Shown piece by piece: positions 1 through 10,810 of a stretch of 64,000 nucleotides of DNA. Origin of the DNA: Cyanodermella asteris (Eukaryota > Ascomycota > Lecanoromycetes > Ostropales > Stictidaceae); contig UYJD01000004.1 of NCBI GenBank assembly GCA_900618795.1, positions 810,560-874,559 of the forward strand. The letters run 5' to 3'. Under the pieces are notes generated by a model. It was not told the origin of the DNA. It worked only from the letters and a program-made list of their open reading frames with translations, and did not search any database. The translations under genes and the position numbers were made by a program. The first letter of the stretch is position 1; each line of letters begins with the position of its first letter.

Positions 1-1934
1 TATCGTCGCAGACCTTCCCACGCGAGAATCTGCTGCGGTGCCCAGCCAAAGGGATAGTCCCACTGTCGATTCGGGCGGTCGATGCCGACGGGTCCGCGCG
101 ACTCTTCGGTCCCAGACACGAGACCACCAAAGACCTCGAACTTGGGTAGAGCCTCGTCAACCAGGCGCGCTGCTTTCTGTGGCGATGCAACACCTGCCCA
201 TAAAGCCCAGAATGTGGTGGCAGTCTCATAATTGGTAGTCTCTTGCTTGACGGTATCGTAGTCGAAGTACATTCCCTTCTCACTGTTCCAGCAGTACTTG
301 TCGATTGCAAAGCGGCGTTTCTTGCTTCGACGGTCCCAAGCAGCTGACGTCTCGACATAACCAGGCTCAAAGCCCTCCGCACACCACTCAGCTGGCACCG
401 CGAGCTTGTCGTCAAAATAGTTATGGATGATCCGAGCAATGTCAGATTCGTACTTGAAAAGGAGTGAATTGAGATCGATGGTTGCGAGGTTGGCGGCGAC
501 TCTCTCCAAACGATATGACGTGTCGTGGCCAGACTCACGAACAGCACGATCATGGAGGAAGTACTCATCTAGCTCGGGCTCCGCGATCTTGCCATAATTG
601 TAGGCCTGTACAAAGTCATCGTAACTCATGCCGTGCTTGTCAGCGTACGGCTGGAGGTAGTGCACAAAGTGGCTGGCCTCTGTCTCTGGGGGAACACCAA
701 TGCCATCTGGGCGGTATCGAGAGAGCCCAGTCTTGCGGTCCAGCCGAGGATCAGCCATCCATACTCCATGGTACTCCTTCATTGCAGCAAGAGTGGCCGT
801 CCTCAAGAATTCAAGAGCGCCAGGCTCCATTTGGATTCTGATGTGTACTCTCAAGGCCATGTCTGTCAGAAACGGAGGTTGGCTTCGGCCCAGATAATAC
901 GATCGATTTGCGTTGAAGATTTTGCCATAGTGCTTGATGCAAAAACAGAAGTGCTCAACCATTGACTTGGCTAGATCAATGCGACCGTGCTCGAGCAGAC
1001 CCAGCGACTCCATGTACGAGTCCCAGCCATAGAGCTCATTGAAGCGACCACCGGGAACAACAAAAGGCTTGCCGCGCAGATCTTTCTTGCCGGTCTTCTC
1101 ATCCACGTATTCCTCCATATCCACAGCCAAGAGTCCCGGCTTCGCGTTCAGATCCCGCACGAACTCTCCGGTCACTTTACCAGCTGGAAGCCAGACCACA
1201 TCCAACCGCAAATCGGGTCTGTCTGCTGCCAATCTGCTGTAGTACTCGTGCTGCTCAGGTGCGCCACGGGGAATGTAGATACGTGGTCGCGGGTCATCCG
1301 TCCAGTCTTTTGTATCCTTGGCGACTACCTCAATTGAAGACTTGTCAATGCGACGGGTCAGATTATCCCAAAAGGAATACTGAATGTTGCGATTGAGTCT
1401 GCTGACGGGATTCTCGTTCAACCGAATTTCGTCAAGGACGATCTGCTTTCTGCCGTATCCCTTTGCCAGCGTCAACTCTTGCAGCAGATTCGAGAGCATG
1501 TAGTTTCCGCGAATGTCTGCCTTTTTGTGTCCCCGAGAAGCTAAGGTGCCCAAGGTAAAGACCTTTGCACCTTTATCGTCAATTGTGATCTGCTCATTCT
1601 GGTCGGTGTCTTCTCTTGACAACAGGTCTTTCAATGTCTCGTCGACTTCGATCAGAAACTTGCGGTTATGGACTTGTGAGGCTTCGTCGTGGCTGCCCCG
1701 CCGATTGCTTTGCCGCTGTGGAACGACAACATGATCTCTGCCCGGCTCGTAGATCTGGAATTGTGTCAGTTCATACCTTTGGAAATGGGCCGATAGATTT
1801 ACAGATGAGTAAGCCCGTGTCTTGGCTTTGATGGCCGCCTCTTGGTCCGGTGCATAATATTTGTCTGGAGGAGTGTAAGGGTCGAGTCCGCCAGAAGGTG
1901 TACGCCTGCGCGCTCCACCTCCCACGGCGGACAT
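1..1934 (-). CDS. NTH1: Neutral trehalase (3' end beyond window)
   Basis: Cytosolic neutral trehalase (GH37), which hydrolyses trehalose to two glucoses during stress recovery and spore germination. One uninterrupted frame runs from the ATG at 1934 off the left edge, about 645 residues of an expected 740 or so. Near residue 75 lies a cAMP-kinase-type site, RRGSHDE. It is followed by an EF-hand-like calcium loop, [14 protein letters not shown], typical of neutral rather than acid trehalases. Trehalase signature 1 ([13 protein letters not shown]) and signature 2 ([11 protein letters not shown], close to the window edge) are both intact. The start begins [16 protein letters not shown] and is the first ATG of the open frame. 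No intron is needed. PKA and calcium regulation is known for the family; the motifs here support it. Confidence 0.97.
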   Translation of the reverse strand, partial: MSAVGGGARRRTPSGGLDPYTPPDKYYAPDQEAAIKAKTRAYSSVNLSAHFQRYELTQFQIYEPGRDHVVVPQRQSNRRGSHDEASQVHNRKFLIEVDETLKDLLSREDTDQNEQITIDDKGAKVFTLGTLASRGHKKADIRGNYMLSNLLQELTLAKGYGRKQIVLDEIRLNENPVSRLNRNIQYSFWDNLTRRIDKSSIEVVAKDTKDWTDDPRPRIYIPRGAPEQHEYYSRLAADRPDLRLDVVWLPAGKVTGEFVRDLNAKPGLLAVDMEEYVDEKTGKKDLRGKPFVVPGGRFNELYGWDSYMESLGLLEHGRIDLAKSMVEHFCFCIKHYGKIFNANRSYYLGRSQPPFLTDMALRVHIRIQMEPGALEFLRTATLAAMKEYHGVWMADPRLDRKTGLSRYRPDGIGVPPETEASHFVHYLQPYADKHGMSYDDFVQAYNYGKIAEPELDEYFLHDRAVRESGHDTSYRLERVAANLATIDLNSLLFKYESDIARIIHNYFDDKLAVPAEWCAEGFEPGYVETSAAWDRRSKKRRFAIDKYCWNSEKGMYFDYDTVKQETTNYETATTFWALWAGVASPQKAARLVDEALPKFEVFGGLVSGTEESRGPVGIDRPNRQWDYPFGWAPQQILAWEGLRR

Positions 1935-3502
1935 TTTGTGTGGGTGCGACGGATAACAGACACGCGGGACCTGTTCAGGTAGGGTTCCGACGTGTGGTTA
2001 CACAGCGACCTGAGTGGTCCTGGATGGTCGCGGGCGTATTGCTAGCGGGCGGAATGAGGAGGAGCTGTGCTGGTACAACACGGCCAGAAATTGAATCTGA
2101 CGAAGGTCTTGCGAGGGCTGAGGAAGATCAGACCACAGAGCTGAGGTATGCAAGTAGCAAAGAGCAGTGAAGAAGGGAGAAAGCTGCAGGCAGGTTATCT
2201 GGAGCAGAAAGGCGGTGGGCGGCGATGCAAATGGCGGCAACGGCGTGTACGTCTGCAGGAAAATAAAGGTAGTCTAGGAATTAGTAGGCTCTGCTTAATG
2301 ACAACTAGGGCTGGGAGCGGTGAGAACCAGATGGTTGAGATAGGAGAGCAAAGCCAGGAAGTGTCGAAGATGTCGATGCAGGCAGGAGGCGATTGACGCT
2401 CTTTGAGCTCCGAAAGCGAAAGTCGAAAGTCGAAGTGGGCTGTTCCGCTACGTCAACGCGCGTGCATTTGAAGCAAAATGCGGGCACGCGAGCCTCCTCG
2501 CCTTCTTTCTTTCTTTCCATCTCCTCCGATTGCCGCCAACTGCAGCCTGCAATCTTCACTCGACTCTTCCTGCCTCCCTTCAGCCGTAGCCACGATCCCT
2601 TCACGCTGTACCATACGGCAGGTCGGCCGATCCAGCATGCTGCCACCTGGCTCGGCGCTTGCCATGTCCCGTCAAGCACCGACCGACCGACCGACCGACT
2701 GAACGACCGGCATCCGGCGGACTGGTCCCTAACTACCAAAACGGCCCCTGGACATCGAGATGCCCTTGTCGATACTAGACAGACTCCGATAATGGCTGGG
2801 ATTCTGGACCCTTGATCTGTGTTTCGGAGTTCAACCTCGCAATGATCGACTTAGTGGCGCTCCAATGACCGAGGCCCTAGCCATGTGCTTCGTCTGGAAG
2901 CGCACGTCAGCCCATCTGCTCCGTGCGACGTTGCCCGGTGTTTTGATACGGATTCTCTGTCCTGCTTGCAGCCCACGAACTGATGGTGCTAGATGCAGTC
3001 TGCCCCGAATTTATCGTCGAAAAGGTTGTAACTTGCGACAAACACCCTAGGACAAGAGAAGGAGCCACAATTCGGGACAAAAACATTCAATTTCTGTCCA
3101 ATCGCTTCGTTGCTGGGCCTGCGTAGACTTGGCAAATTCCACGGGTTGCGGAAGCAGGGGAATCCCTTCACCTCATCAATCAGGCGACTAAATTGGCGAC
3201 ACAGCTTTCCGATCAACAAGGCCATCTTGCCTTTCGCCCAAATTGCTACGACAAAGGCCGACCTGCATAATCTAATATGTCTGTAAAGCTTTGTATCATG
3301 CCAATTCGGCGCCTGGATAGAAACTGATCGAACTGGCTTGGGAGACGAATGTCCACTCCCGCGAGTCGAATGTTTTCATCATTTTCGGTCTCGTGGACTC
3401 TATTATCCAATGCTCTTGCTCGTTTGACACCTTTGCTCTTCCTTTATCTTGCACGTGCCCTCGGAAGGTCATCATCTCAGGTATGTCTGACATTTGTCCG
3501 TC
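1935..3502. other. Intergenic region upstream of trehalase
   Basis: About 1.6 kb with no convincing gene on either strand. The part next to 1934 should hold the trehalase promoter and 5' UTR. A single CCCCT (AGGGG on the minus strand, the stress-response-element core) is visible near 2745, too little to call a site. CT-rich tracts lie around 2490-2600. A CGAC tetranucleotide run sits at about 2678-2700. Short open frames here lack family features. Confidence 0.6.
2678..2700. repeat. CGAC tetranucleotide microsatellite
   Basis: About five tandem copies of ACCG/GACC lie in the trehalase upstream region. This is a simple-sequence repeat with no coding role seen. Confidence 0.85.
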
Positions 3503-5238
3503 TTAACAATAGTCCTCTATATTTCCATCCTCATCTCCCTCGTCATCGTCCCCATCTTCACTCAACCTGTTCTCTTCATCATCATCGGAATCGGAGTATG
3601 ATTCAGACCGACTCTCTGACTCCGTCGCTAGCGCCTTTGGTGTCCAGTCTTACATTCGGCATTCTTGATCCCAATGGGATCGAGCTGGGTTCACGGCTCT
3701 TTCAACCGCTTGTCGTGTCTGCCTTTCTGCCCCGGATGTCGTCAGCTGACTCAGCTCGACTGCAATCTGAACTACTATGTCCACGTTCCTCTAGGTTGCT
3801 AAATCTATATTGGATTAATCTTGAACGTTGAGCCCGACCGCGCTGGGAGTGCTTATCTGTATCTTCGTTTGTTTGATACTTGTCGGTATTGTCCGTGAGA
3901 TGCCCTCGACGTTTGGGAATCTCAGGCTGGCGGGATCTAGACCTGCGACCGTATACGCTCGCGTCACACCGAGAGTCAGCGTCCGTCGCGCCGCCAATTT
4001 GTGCTTCATAAATGGTCTCCAATATCCCATTCTGCCCTGTTTGCTGAGAACTTGCGTGGCGACTGGACCCGGAGCGCGTGGTAGCTACACTGTCGTCCCT
4101 GGCTGCTTTGGGCTTCAATGATCTCGTTGCGGATTTTTCACGCGGTTTCTCCGGCTGAGATCCTGGCAGCCAGTTGTTGATCTGGTTAGTTCTCCCTTCT
4201 GAATGATCTCGACTCTGGATAGGGTTGGGCTTTGGGGGTTTCCGAACGGACTTCTTACTGTGGGTGGATTAGGGGTGCGATTGAGATCTGCTGTGTTTTG
4301 TATCATCCTTCCGCCCAGAGTGTATTTCCCTGTTTGCTTCGTCGAAGATTTCGGGCATCTTTGTTTGATGTACTCCCGGCTGTTCATCCGTGTCATCCCG
4401 ATTCTTCGTTGCAGGCCGGTGTCTGTTGACTCGGTGAGACCGTCGCGCCATTTGCTGCATCATCCGCTCGTTGTATTCATGTTCGAGCTGCTTTGCCGTC
4501 AAGATATCTCGTCGGCTTCATGTGCATGTCTGCCTTTTGGTCCACCTTGCCCTGCCGCAGGCTGATCTGGGCCTCAAGGCTTGCAATGTTGTGGTCTCCC
4601 TTCGTGTTCCGTACCTTCTTCTTTCCGGCGGATCTTCCATGATGCGGACCACCCAGTGCGCGAATGCGATCTCTTTCTGCTATTTCAGCTTGGCCATCAA
4701 TTTTCTTACAAGTTTGCTCTGTGGATGATGATGTGCCCTTCGTCTTGCGCTTCTTCCGAAGCTTGGAACGCCCGAAATCTGCTGTATGCAGCCGCAATCC
4801 TGCTTTCTTGCCTGAGGATCTAGATCTTTTTTCGTCAGATTGAGGTTCCCTTGTCGTCACTTTCTCTGCAGTCCTCTTGTAAACCCTCGATGGTTGTGTA
4901 AGTCCTGATGTCCCAAGAATAGCCATGGAGACTCTTTCTCGTAACGGTGCTTTCGTTTTTGTCGTACGTACACTGACTGATCTCGTTTTACTGGACGGTG
5001 CCAGGCTTTTGTGCTCTTCCTTGGCTTCTGGGATGACTTTGGTCTTCTTATTAGTTTCTATTAAACATTTAGGACAGTTCTCTCGTGGCTCTCGGGGCTT
5101 AGTCTCTCGTTTGAGTAATTTGAAATCTGGCAAGTTGTTCTCGATTCTCGCTTTATAAGGGTTTCTAGGGCAGAATTTTGAGAATGTTTTCTTGTTATGT
5201 CTCCAGGTCCATTTGATTTCGGGCCACCGGTGGCACAT
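3503..5238 (-). CDS. Met-Cys Cys/His-motif protein, first of three tandem paralogs (structure unresolved)
   Basis: Unknown function. The first ATG of the frame, at 5238, gives MCHRWPEIKWTWRH, with a Cys at 2, a W-x-H at 12-14, FC at 22-23 and NCPKCLIET with CxxC at 55-58. This matches the two genes upstream on the same strand. The frame stays open to 4477 (253 residues), rich in Lys, Arg, Ser and Glu. Coding-like sequence continues on the same strand in other frames: a Gln/Glu/Arg-rich piece at 4502-4269, an Arg/Ser-rich piece at about 4262-3702, and an acidic SESYSDSDDDEEN segment ending at 3503. Either introns I could not place join these, or the gene is decaying. Only the 4477-5238 part is firm. 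Where the family has Cys at 12, this copy has Trp. Confidence 0.5.
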
Positions 5239-5920
5239 AGCTTTCTGATAGTGAGGTTGAGTCGGGAAGCTTTGGAATTGCGTTCGCAAGTTCCAGACCT
5301 GCTAAAAGGCTGATTGCACATTGTTCTTGGTCGTCCTCCGGGGGGCATTTGATGCTCAAGTGTCCTCGAATACTGAGACAAAGTTGAGGGGTTTCCTTAT
5401 CCGGTCAGAGAATGAGATGCGAGCGGCTCGTCTGGAACGGCGGTAATGTGGCTCTGGGGGAAAGCGCGATCGCCTCCCCAATAGCATGTACGACATGATA
5501 CGGAAGGAGTCATTCATGGGATCAAAGCATAGTGTGGGCGAAAGACTTGGACCGGGGAATATCTGAATGTTGATACATAACACAGGACGAAGTATTTGAC
5601 AGTTGACTCCTGCTAGCGAGACAGCACACGCTGTGAGCTTGAACTTTGAGTTGTCATGTCATCAGTCCCAGCACGGATCTTCCTCTACCAGTCCTCAACC
5701 ATGCTACGGAACGCTTTATTCGAGCCCGAACCGCAGACAGCATCCATGATACTCACAAAGTCCCCGTCGATCGTCAACATGCAAACGACAAGATCCGCGC
5801 CTCTCTCCCACTTTCCATCACCATCAACCTCGTCGCTGCTCAAGGCCAACCAATCTTTCAGGTCCCACACGCCCCGCGAGTATCGACACACGCCGCCCGA
5901 CCGTCGAGCCTTCTTAACCT

Positions 5921-6166
5921 TTATCCTTGCTTGCTTCCTTCGCCCGTATCTCCCGAGTCCTTCGTCGTGTCCTGTTTCTTTTCCGTGCAGAGCGCGCAAT
6001 TTTTGCGTCGCCGCACGATCTGTTGCCGACTCTCCCAGAGACCGCACGTCGGCTTACCCTCGTGGTTACGGAGCTTTCCTGGGTTGCAGGGCTCCTGGAA
6101 TTTGATCCTGTATAGTGGGTTGGCGCGGTGCCCGCACCGGTGGAGGACGTACGATACGACGCACAT
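5921..6166 (-). CDS. Met-Cys Cys/His-motif protein, second of three tandem paralogs
   Basis: Unknown function, 81 residues. The only ATG in the frame is at 6166 and gives MCVVSYVLHRCGH, with Cys 2, Cys-Gly-His at 11-13, Cys 27 and 41, and NCALC (CxxC) at 57-60. The tail is basic and ends at a stop at 5921. The spacing from Met-Cys to CGH is one residue shorter than in the third copy. An overlapping minus-strand frame at 6047-5685 carries a plausible protein-like run, GVWDLKDWLALSSDEV, so the true C-terminus may lie there through splicing or a frame change. The paired Cys/His residues suggest metal binding, which is inference only. Plus-strand frames over the same DNA look like shadows. Confidence 0.55.
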   Translation of the reverse strand: MCVVSYVLHRCGHRANPLYRIKFQEPCNPGKLRNHEGKPTCGLWESRQQIVRRRKNCALCTEKKQDTTKDSGDTGEGSKQG

Positions 6167-6743
6167 GGTGGTTGGTATGGAGCCGAAGGCCGGACTCTGG
6201 GGTTGAGGACGAGGTTGTTTGGGGTATCTGGGATACACACTTGACTATTTTGGACGGGAAGAAGGGGGGGTGGAATTGGGTTTGAATGTGTTTCGCCAGT
6301 AAGAGTTGCGTGAGGTGTTGCACCTTTCAACTGTCGTTGCTCAGGCATGCCTATGGGGTCTTGGACAGCCAGTCCCATCACCTCTGCAGCCTGCAAGCAG
6401 GTTGTGTGACTTGTCTGCCCAATGTGGGATGCTGTCCGAATGACGACTCGTTGCTTTCATCGTCAGAGAAAATCTACTGCTTTTCACTGGCCTGGCTGGA
6501 ACAAAAGCAACGCAGTAGAAAATAGGGCTGGCTGGTCTTGTTCTTGCTACAACATCGTGACTTGAGTCTCGCGTGCGAATGTACCGATAATGGTGATATG
6601 CAATTCGGTAGAGACGGATGATTTCTCAGATTCAAAGGACAGTTTGCTCGTTCGGCTTCCAGGCAACAGAACGACATTCATTGTGCTCACAGACTATCCA
6701 TCACCAAGACTTATTCAAACAACGACACTTGGAGATCAAGGAC

Positions 6744-7364
6744 CTAGAGCAGGGGTAGCCGCCACGCCATCGAGCCAACCTCACGGCAGCGGTCTGTGTC
6801 TCCACCACGCTCCTTGTCAAACACCAAGCCTCCGTATACATGGTAGCGATTTGCATTCTCCTCCGAGTAGTCCTCCACATCATAAGTGACCCATCGATCT
6901 CTCCTCGTGGGCTGCTGTCTGGCAATGTATCCGACGAGCATCTTCTGCCAGATCGGTCGGCCTTTGGGCTTCCTCCTCGCACGAATCAGCCTTGGCTTCG
7001 TAGCCTTCTCGTCCTTCTCAGCCTTGCTATCCTTCTTATCCATCTTCTCGGCGCCATCGCTGTCGCTAGAGTCGCTTGAATCTGAACTTGAATAGGTGTC
7101 GCCTCTCTTGGATATCTTCGTCGTCTTCGGCTTCTCCTGGAGCTTTGATATGGCTACCTTCTGAGACTCGATGACGCAGCTTCTGCACTGGTGTTCGAAA
7201 TCAACGCTTGAGACTTCCTTCCGCTTGTCGCACTTGGGCACATACGTCATCGTGTGCTTGCGGGCAGGTTTCATGTTTCCATTGGTGTTCTGTGAACAAA
7301 ACTCCTCGACGACGGAGTCTGCATGGCCGCAAGCAAAGGAAGGCCAGATGTACGTAACGCACAT
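6744..7364 (-). CDS. Met-Cys Cys/His-motif protein, third of three tandem paralogs
   Basis: Unknown function, 206 residues and the most intact copy. The frame is open upstream of 7364 but has no ATG there, so translation should start MCVTYIWPSFACGH. Cys 2, CGH at 12-14, FC at 22-23, Cys 45 and HQCRSCVIES (CxxC at 60-63) line up with the first paralog. Between them, C-x2-C-(L/V)-I-E-(S/T)-x-K is shared almost exactly. A Ser/Asp run (SSSDSSDSSDSD) and a Lys-rich low-complexity stretch follow. The C-terminal region is ordered-looking, with aromatic residues (GRPIWQKMLVGYIARQ, RWVTYDVEDYSEE). Zinc binding and nuclear localisation through the basic tracts are conceivable but inferred. Confidence 0.65.
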   Translation of the reverse strand: MCVTYIWPSFACGHADSVVEEFCSQNTNGNMKPARKHTMTYVPKCDKRKEVSSVDFEHQCRSCVIESQKVAISKLQEKPKTTKISKRGDTYSSSDSSDSSDSDGAEKMDKKDSKAEKDEKATKPRLIRARRKPKGRPIWQKMLVGYIARQQPTRRDRWVTYDVEDYSEENANRYHVYGGLVFDKERGGDTDRCREVGSMAWRLPLL

Positions 7365-8165
7365 ATTGGTTACTGCTGCGTGGTGTGGATGGAGGAGCAG
7401 GCCCAAAGTACCACTGGAAACTCTCCTGCTGCGTGGTGGTGGTGTGGTGAGACCAGGACCGCGTCCAATGGCCAGTCGTCTGTTCGCCGTTTCAACCTGC
7501 TGGGAAAGATCAGTGTTCAATGGGGCCAAGAGCTGGGCGCCAGCCTGTGTATCCGATATAGGCGTGAAAGAATTGCCGATATTGTAGAGTGTGGGATGTA
7601 TGATCGGTTTGTCGTAAATGGCGAGATGCCCTGTCGCGGGGCACGAACGCCGCACTCTATATACTTGTTCTGAGGGGTGTTATCTGTCATGGGACGTGGT
7701 CGGTAGACTCGACTGGAAGTCGCGAGGGTACAGGATGACTTGGTCTGAGAATGGAATGTTTGCACGTCGGACGCAAGACTCATGGAGACGACCCGGAGTC
7801 GTTCAACAATCGAATCGCGAAGAATATGAGCCCCGGCGTGCCTGTTAGGCATGCTTTCAGCACCAAGACTCAAATTATACAGTATTAGTGACTCCCTTCC
7901 TTGCAGTCTTCCTTGAAGCTAAATTTCAACACAACGGGCTGAGATACCCAAAAACTTTAAATCACCAAGAAACGCCCATAAGACCAGTGATCAGCAAGTG
8001 ATGCTTTTCCGTCCTTGTCTCAAATCGTACAGCAATCGCTTTTGTTTCCCTGTGCATGGAATTCAGGGTGTCGTGCTGTCGGCAGAAAATGATATCGTCT
8101 GATCTCTGCACCACGCTGGACGCGGGCAGTACGAGCACCGAGCCTGCCGATGAGAGCAGCAAATC

Positions 8166-8654
8166 TCAATCCTCTAGCTCATCCAAAGCCCTGTTGCACG
8201 CCTCATCAGCGACGCTGTTCTGGGCTCTCGGAATCCACTTGTAGGTGACAGTGCCAAGTTCCTTGACTTCGTCGTCCAAGTCAGAGACCTCGCGGATCAA
8301 GTCTAGGTTGGCAACTTGGCTCCCTTTTGCATTGACCCAGCCATTGTTGCTCCATTTATAAATCCACTCAGTCATGCAGCCAACCGCATACTTTGAATCC
8401 GAGTAGATCGTCACATGAAGCCGTGGGCTGGTGTCCAGTTGCGAATATCTTTCCAAAGCCAACTCCAGTGCCATTATTATGGCAGTAATCTCGGCTCGCT
8501 GGTTGGTAGGACACGGATAATCTGGGAGGTGACTTGTCCATTTCTTGCAGCGACCACCGCGCTGTAGTTGGGCCACCGCTGCTGCGCCTATGGCATCGGA
8601 GTAGCCGTTTTGTCGACAGCCGCCGTCGACCTCGTAAACAAGTCTGTAGACCAT
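8166..8654 (-). CDS. Stand-alone RNase H-fold protein (RNase HI family)
   Basis: A predicted ribonuclease H of 162 residues, expected to cut the RNA strand of RNA-DNA hybrids. The catalytic acidic residues are recognisable: Asp10 (YEVDGGC), Glu55 (NQRAEITAI), Asp86 (IYSDSKYAVG) and Asp150 (NSVADEACN). The length equals a bare catalytic domain. There is no N-terminal hybrid-binding domain and no targeting peptide. It has a clean ATG, a single exon and no adjacent reverse transcriptase or integrase, so nothing ties it to a retroelement here. Fungal genomes often carry such solitary RNase H-like genes. A role beyond the catalytic fold cannot be read from the sequence. Confidence 0.85.
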   Translation of the reverse strand: MVYRLVYEVDGGCRQNGYSDAIGAAAVAQLQRGGRCKKWTSHLPDYPCPTNQRAEITAIIMALELALERYSQLDTSPRLHVTIYSDSKYAVGCMTEWIYKWSNNGWVNAKGSQVANLDLIREVSDLDDEVKELGTVTYKWIPRAQNSVADEACNRALDELED

Positions 8655-9693
8655 ATCGAAATGTTTTGGAGATGTGCTTCGAGAGAGCTAGCACTGGCGA
8701 TATGAGTAGAAGTGGAGAGGAAGTTCAGGTGGAAGGAGATGCGCTTTGGCTCAGTTTTGGGTCCGTGGTTTGACTGGCAATCACAGAGAAACTCTAATAC
8801 CGAGCAGGGGCGACAATGCTAATTTCACGCTCAAACCTTGCATCGACACGGAATTGGCGGGCTGTCCAGAGGCGCCCCCCAAAACATCCGCCAAGAGCCT
8901 TCGCCATCAGTTGACACATTAGGGAAAGTGCTTAGCGGACACCTCTCCCCGGCATCAACCCCAGTAGACCTCCCCCTGATCAAACTACAGTCCAAATTGA
9001 CTCAGCCGCCATACCAGATGTGTGACAATAAGAGAATTGCCGGTGACGATACTACGATTGCCAGTGCTTTCCTAGGGTTCACTCCACCCTTGTATCATGC
9101 TTGCAGGAAGCTAAGCCGGCCAGGGTACTTGCGGAAAGCCGCAGCTTTGTGATTGATTGTGAGCGGCACCCGTGTCATTCGACAGGTGAAGCTGAGGTTG
9201 GTCCATATCGGGATGACTGCTTGCCATACAAGTTGTTCGATCAAGTTGACTCGTCAGAGGTTTGCATGGCGAGGTGGAGCTTGCACGACATCGTCCCGTC
9301 ATATTCTTCGGCCAAAGAGCTACGCTAATGCTCTTCACTTCACTCCAAGATCAAAAGGGCAGCGACGTAGCAACCTGACTGTCTGACATCCACCAAGAGA
9401 CCTCTTTTTGGCTCGTTCTATGTTGTTGGCACAACAAGCCCAAAGCCCTCAAGCGACTGGGTGCCAGAGAGGCTTTCTTTTGAGACCCATCACACTGAAC
9501 AATCAAGCTTTGAAAGGCAACAAAGGCTACCCAGAATAGTCCGTCTGAAACGCACGAAAAATGATCCAGTTGTTCATCATTTATCTCTTTCCGTTCAGGC
9601 GAGTGCGTTCAATAATCAAGGCACGCTTGGGAAATCATGCTTTTAAATCGAGAAGCGGCTCTCTCTGTCTGTCGTGCTTCGACATGAGACGAC
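8655..9693. other. Intergenic region
   Basis: About 1 kb between the RNase H gene and the F-box-like gene. Only short open frames without recognisable features are present. It probably holds the two divergent promoters. Confidence 0.5.
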
Positions 9694-10157
9694 ATGTCGA
9701 CGATGTCGTACCTACCGGCAGAGCTCATCACCGCAATTTTGCATGATTGCGACGCAGCTGGTCTGTGTAACTGTTCGCGAGCAAGTCGATGGGTGCATTC
9801 TGAGTGGAGGCGAGAAGCCGCTCGGCGACACGGTCAACTGCACAGTTTGATCGCAAAGACCGAGCAGCTGCTCGGGAATGCGTTGCGGCTCCTTGATCAA
9901 TTCCCTGGGGTGCATGCGACTTCCCGACCGAGACGTGTTGCTCTTTGCAAATGCGTTGTGTTACTGAACTAGCGTTTTCGCAGGATCCCTGGCATCTTCG
10001 GCTCGATATGCTCCAAGCCGCCGACGAGGCCCTGACCTCCTCTGACACTCACCTCAAGGAACTTTACAAGAGCTACGCCTCCACGTACCTCCTCACTGTT
10101 GACTCAGAACTTCTGGTCACCGAATTCATTCACAGCTTGAGACTAAGAGACGACTGA
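9694..10157 (+). CDS. Small F-box-like protein, two exons
   Basis: Predicted 129-residue protein. Exon 1 (9694-9909) begins MSTMSYLPAELITAILHDCD, a pattern like the first helix of an F-box (LPxELxxxIL), followed by a CNCSRASRWVHSEWRREAARR helix. The proposed intron, 9910-9983, has a GTGCAT donor, a CTGAAC branch-like site and TTTTCGCAG acceptor. Exon 2 (9984-10157) adds DPWHLRLDMLQAADEAL and ends at a TGA. The join keeps the frame. F-box proteins usually recruit substrates to SCF ubiquitin ligases, but no substrate-binding repeats are present, so the function is tentative. Confidence 0.45.
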
Positions 10158-10381
10158 GCGTGATCGACATAGAGGCAATAACAGCAGTCTTCAGCTCTCG
10201 GCGGGTTATATCGGATGGCTGGCATTGTCGATTTGGCAACGACTAAGATCTCACGCACAACAAGGCAGCCAAGTAGTCAAAGTTGAAAATATTCCAAGGA
10301 CATTTGATTATTCGTAACAGTAATGTGCATCTCGTTCGTAACAAAGAGTGAGGAAGACAATCGTCCGCGGAAAGTAACCAG

Positions 10382-10810
10382 CTAGTCAATCCACAGGAAG
10401 TGTGCGTAATTATAATCTTTACCGTGCAAGGTGTAGCAAGTGTCCTTGATGAGATTCATCACATCCATCTGGGCTTTCACCATGTCCGGATCCGGGCCGA
10501 GATAGACATGTTCGTGATCCTTGTCCATGGCCCGGTTCTGTATCTGGTAGCTTCCCGTCCTCACAGGCTTGCCGTCTGGGCCCAGAGCGCCCATTACTTG
10601 TCCGTATTTCGCGTCGTAGCACCCATATGCTCCGGTGCAGTCATCGCTGGTCCAGATGCAGTACTTGATGTGAGCGTCTTCGCCCATCTTGTCGTAAACG
10701 GTCCTCTCGGTGATGTGCGTGGGCGGGTTGGCCAAGGGTGAAGCATCCATCGAGCCAATCAGACATGCAAATGCAGAAAAGACAGCAAAAGTTTTAATGG
10801 TGAAGGATAT
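10382..10810 (-). CDS. Small secreted-type protein (start unclear), first of a related pair
   Basis: Unknown function. The frame holds a mature-type region of about 110 residues with Cys pairs (KYCIWTSDDC, YGCYD, DTCYTL) and a GPDGKPVRTGS motif. Upstream of the Met at 10750 the frame continues through a hydrophobic stretch (TFAVFSAFACLIGS) that looks like a signal peptide. I found no ATG at the head of that stretch. Either the start is elsewhere, in an exon not found, or the secretion signal is no longer translated as such. It shares the GPDG(K/R)xVxxGS(Y/F) motif and overall Cys pattern with the gene at 11717-12387. Secretion is inferred. Confidence 0.5.
   Translation of the reverse strand: MSFTIKTFAVFSAFACLIGSMDASPLANPPTHITERTVYDKMGEDAHIKYCIWTSDDCTGAYGCYDAKYGQVMGALGPDGKPVRTGSYQIQNRAMDKDHEHVYLGPDPDMVKAQMDVMNLIKDTCYTLHGKDYNYAHFLWID

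Noticed and set aside
3349-3831. 160-residue plus-strand open frame
   Set aside because: The minus strand carries the acidic tail of the first paralog here. The plus reading is its antisense.
5646-6206. Plus-strand frames of 149-186 residues
   Set aside because: They lie opposite the second Met-Cys paralog, are Ser/Pro-rich without motifs, and look like shadows.
8166-8654. RNase H domain as part of a retrotransposon
   Set aside because: No reverse transcriptase, integrase, gag-like sequence or terminal repeats nearby. The gene is complete by itself.
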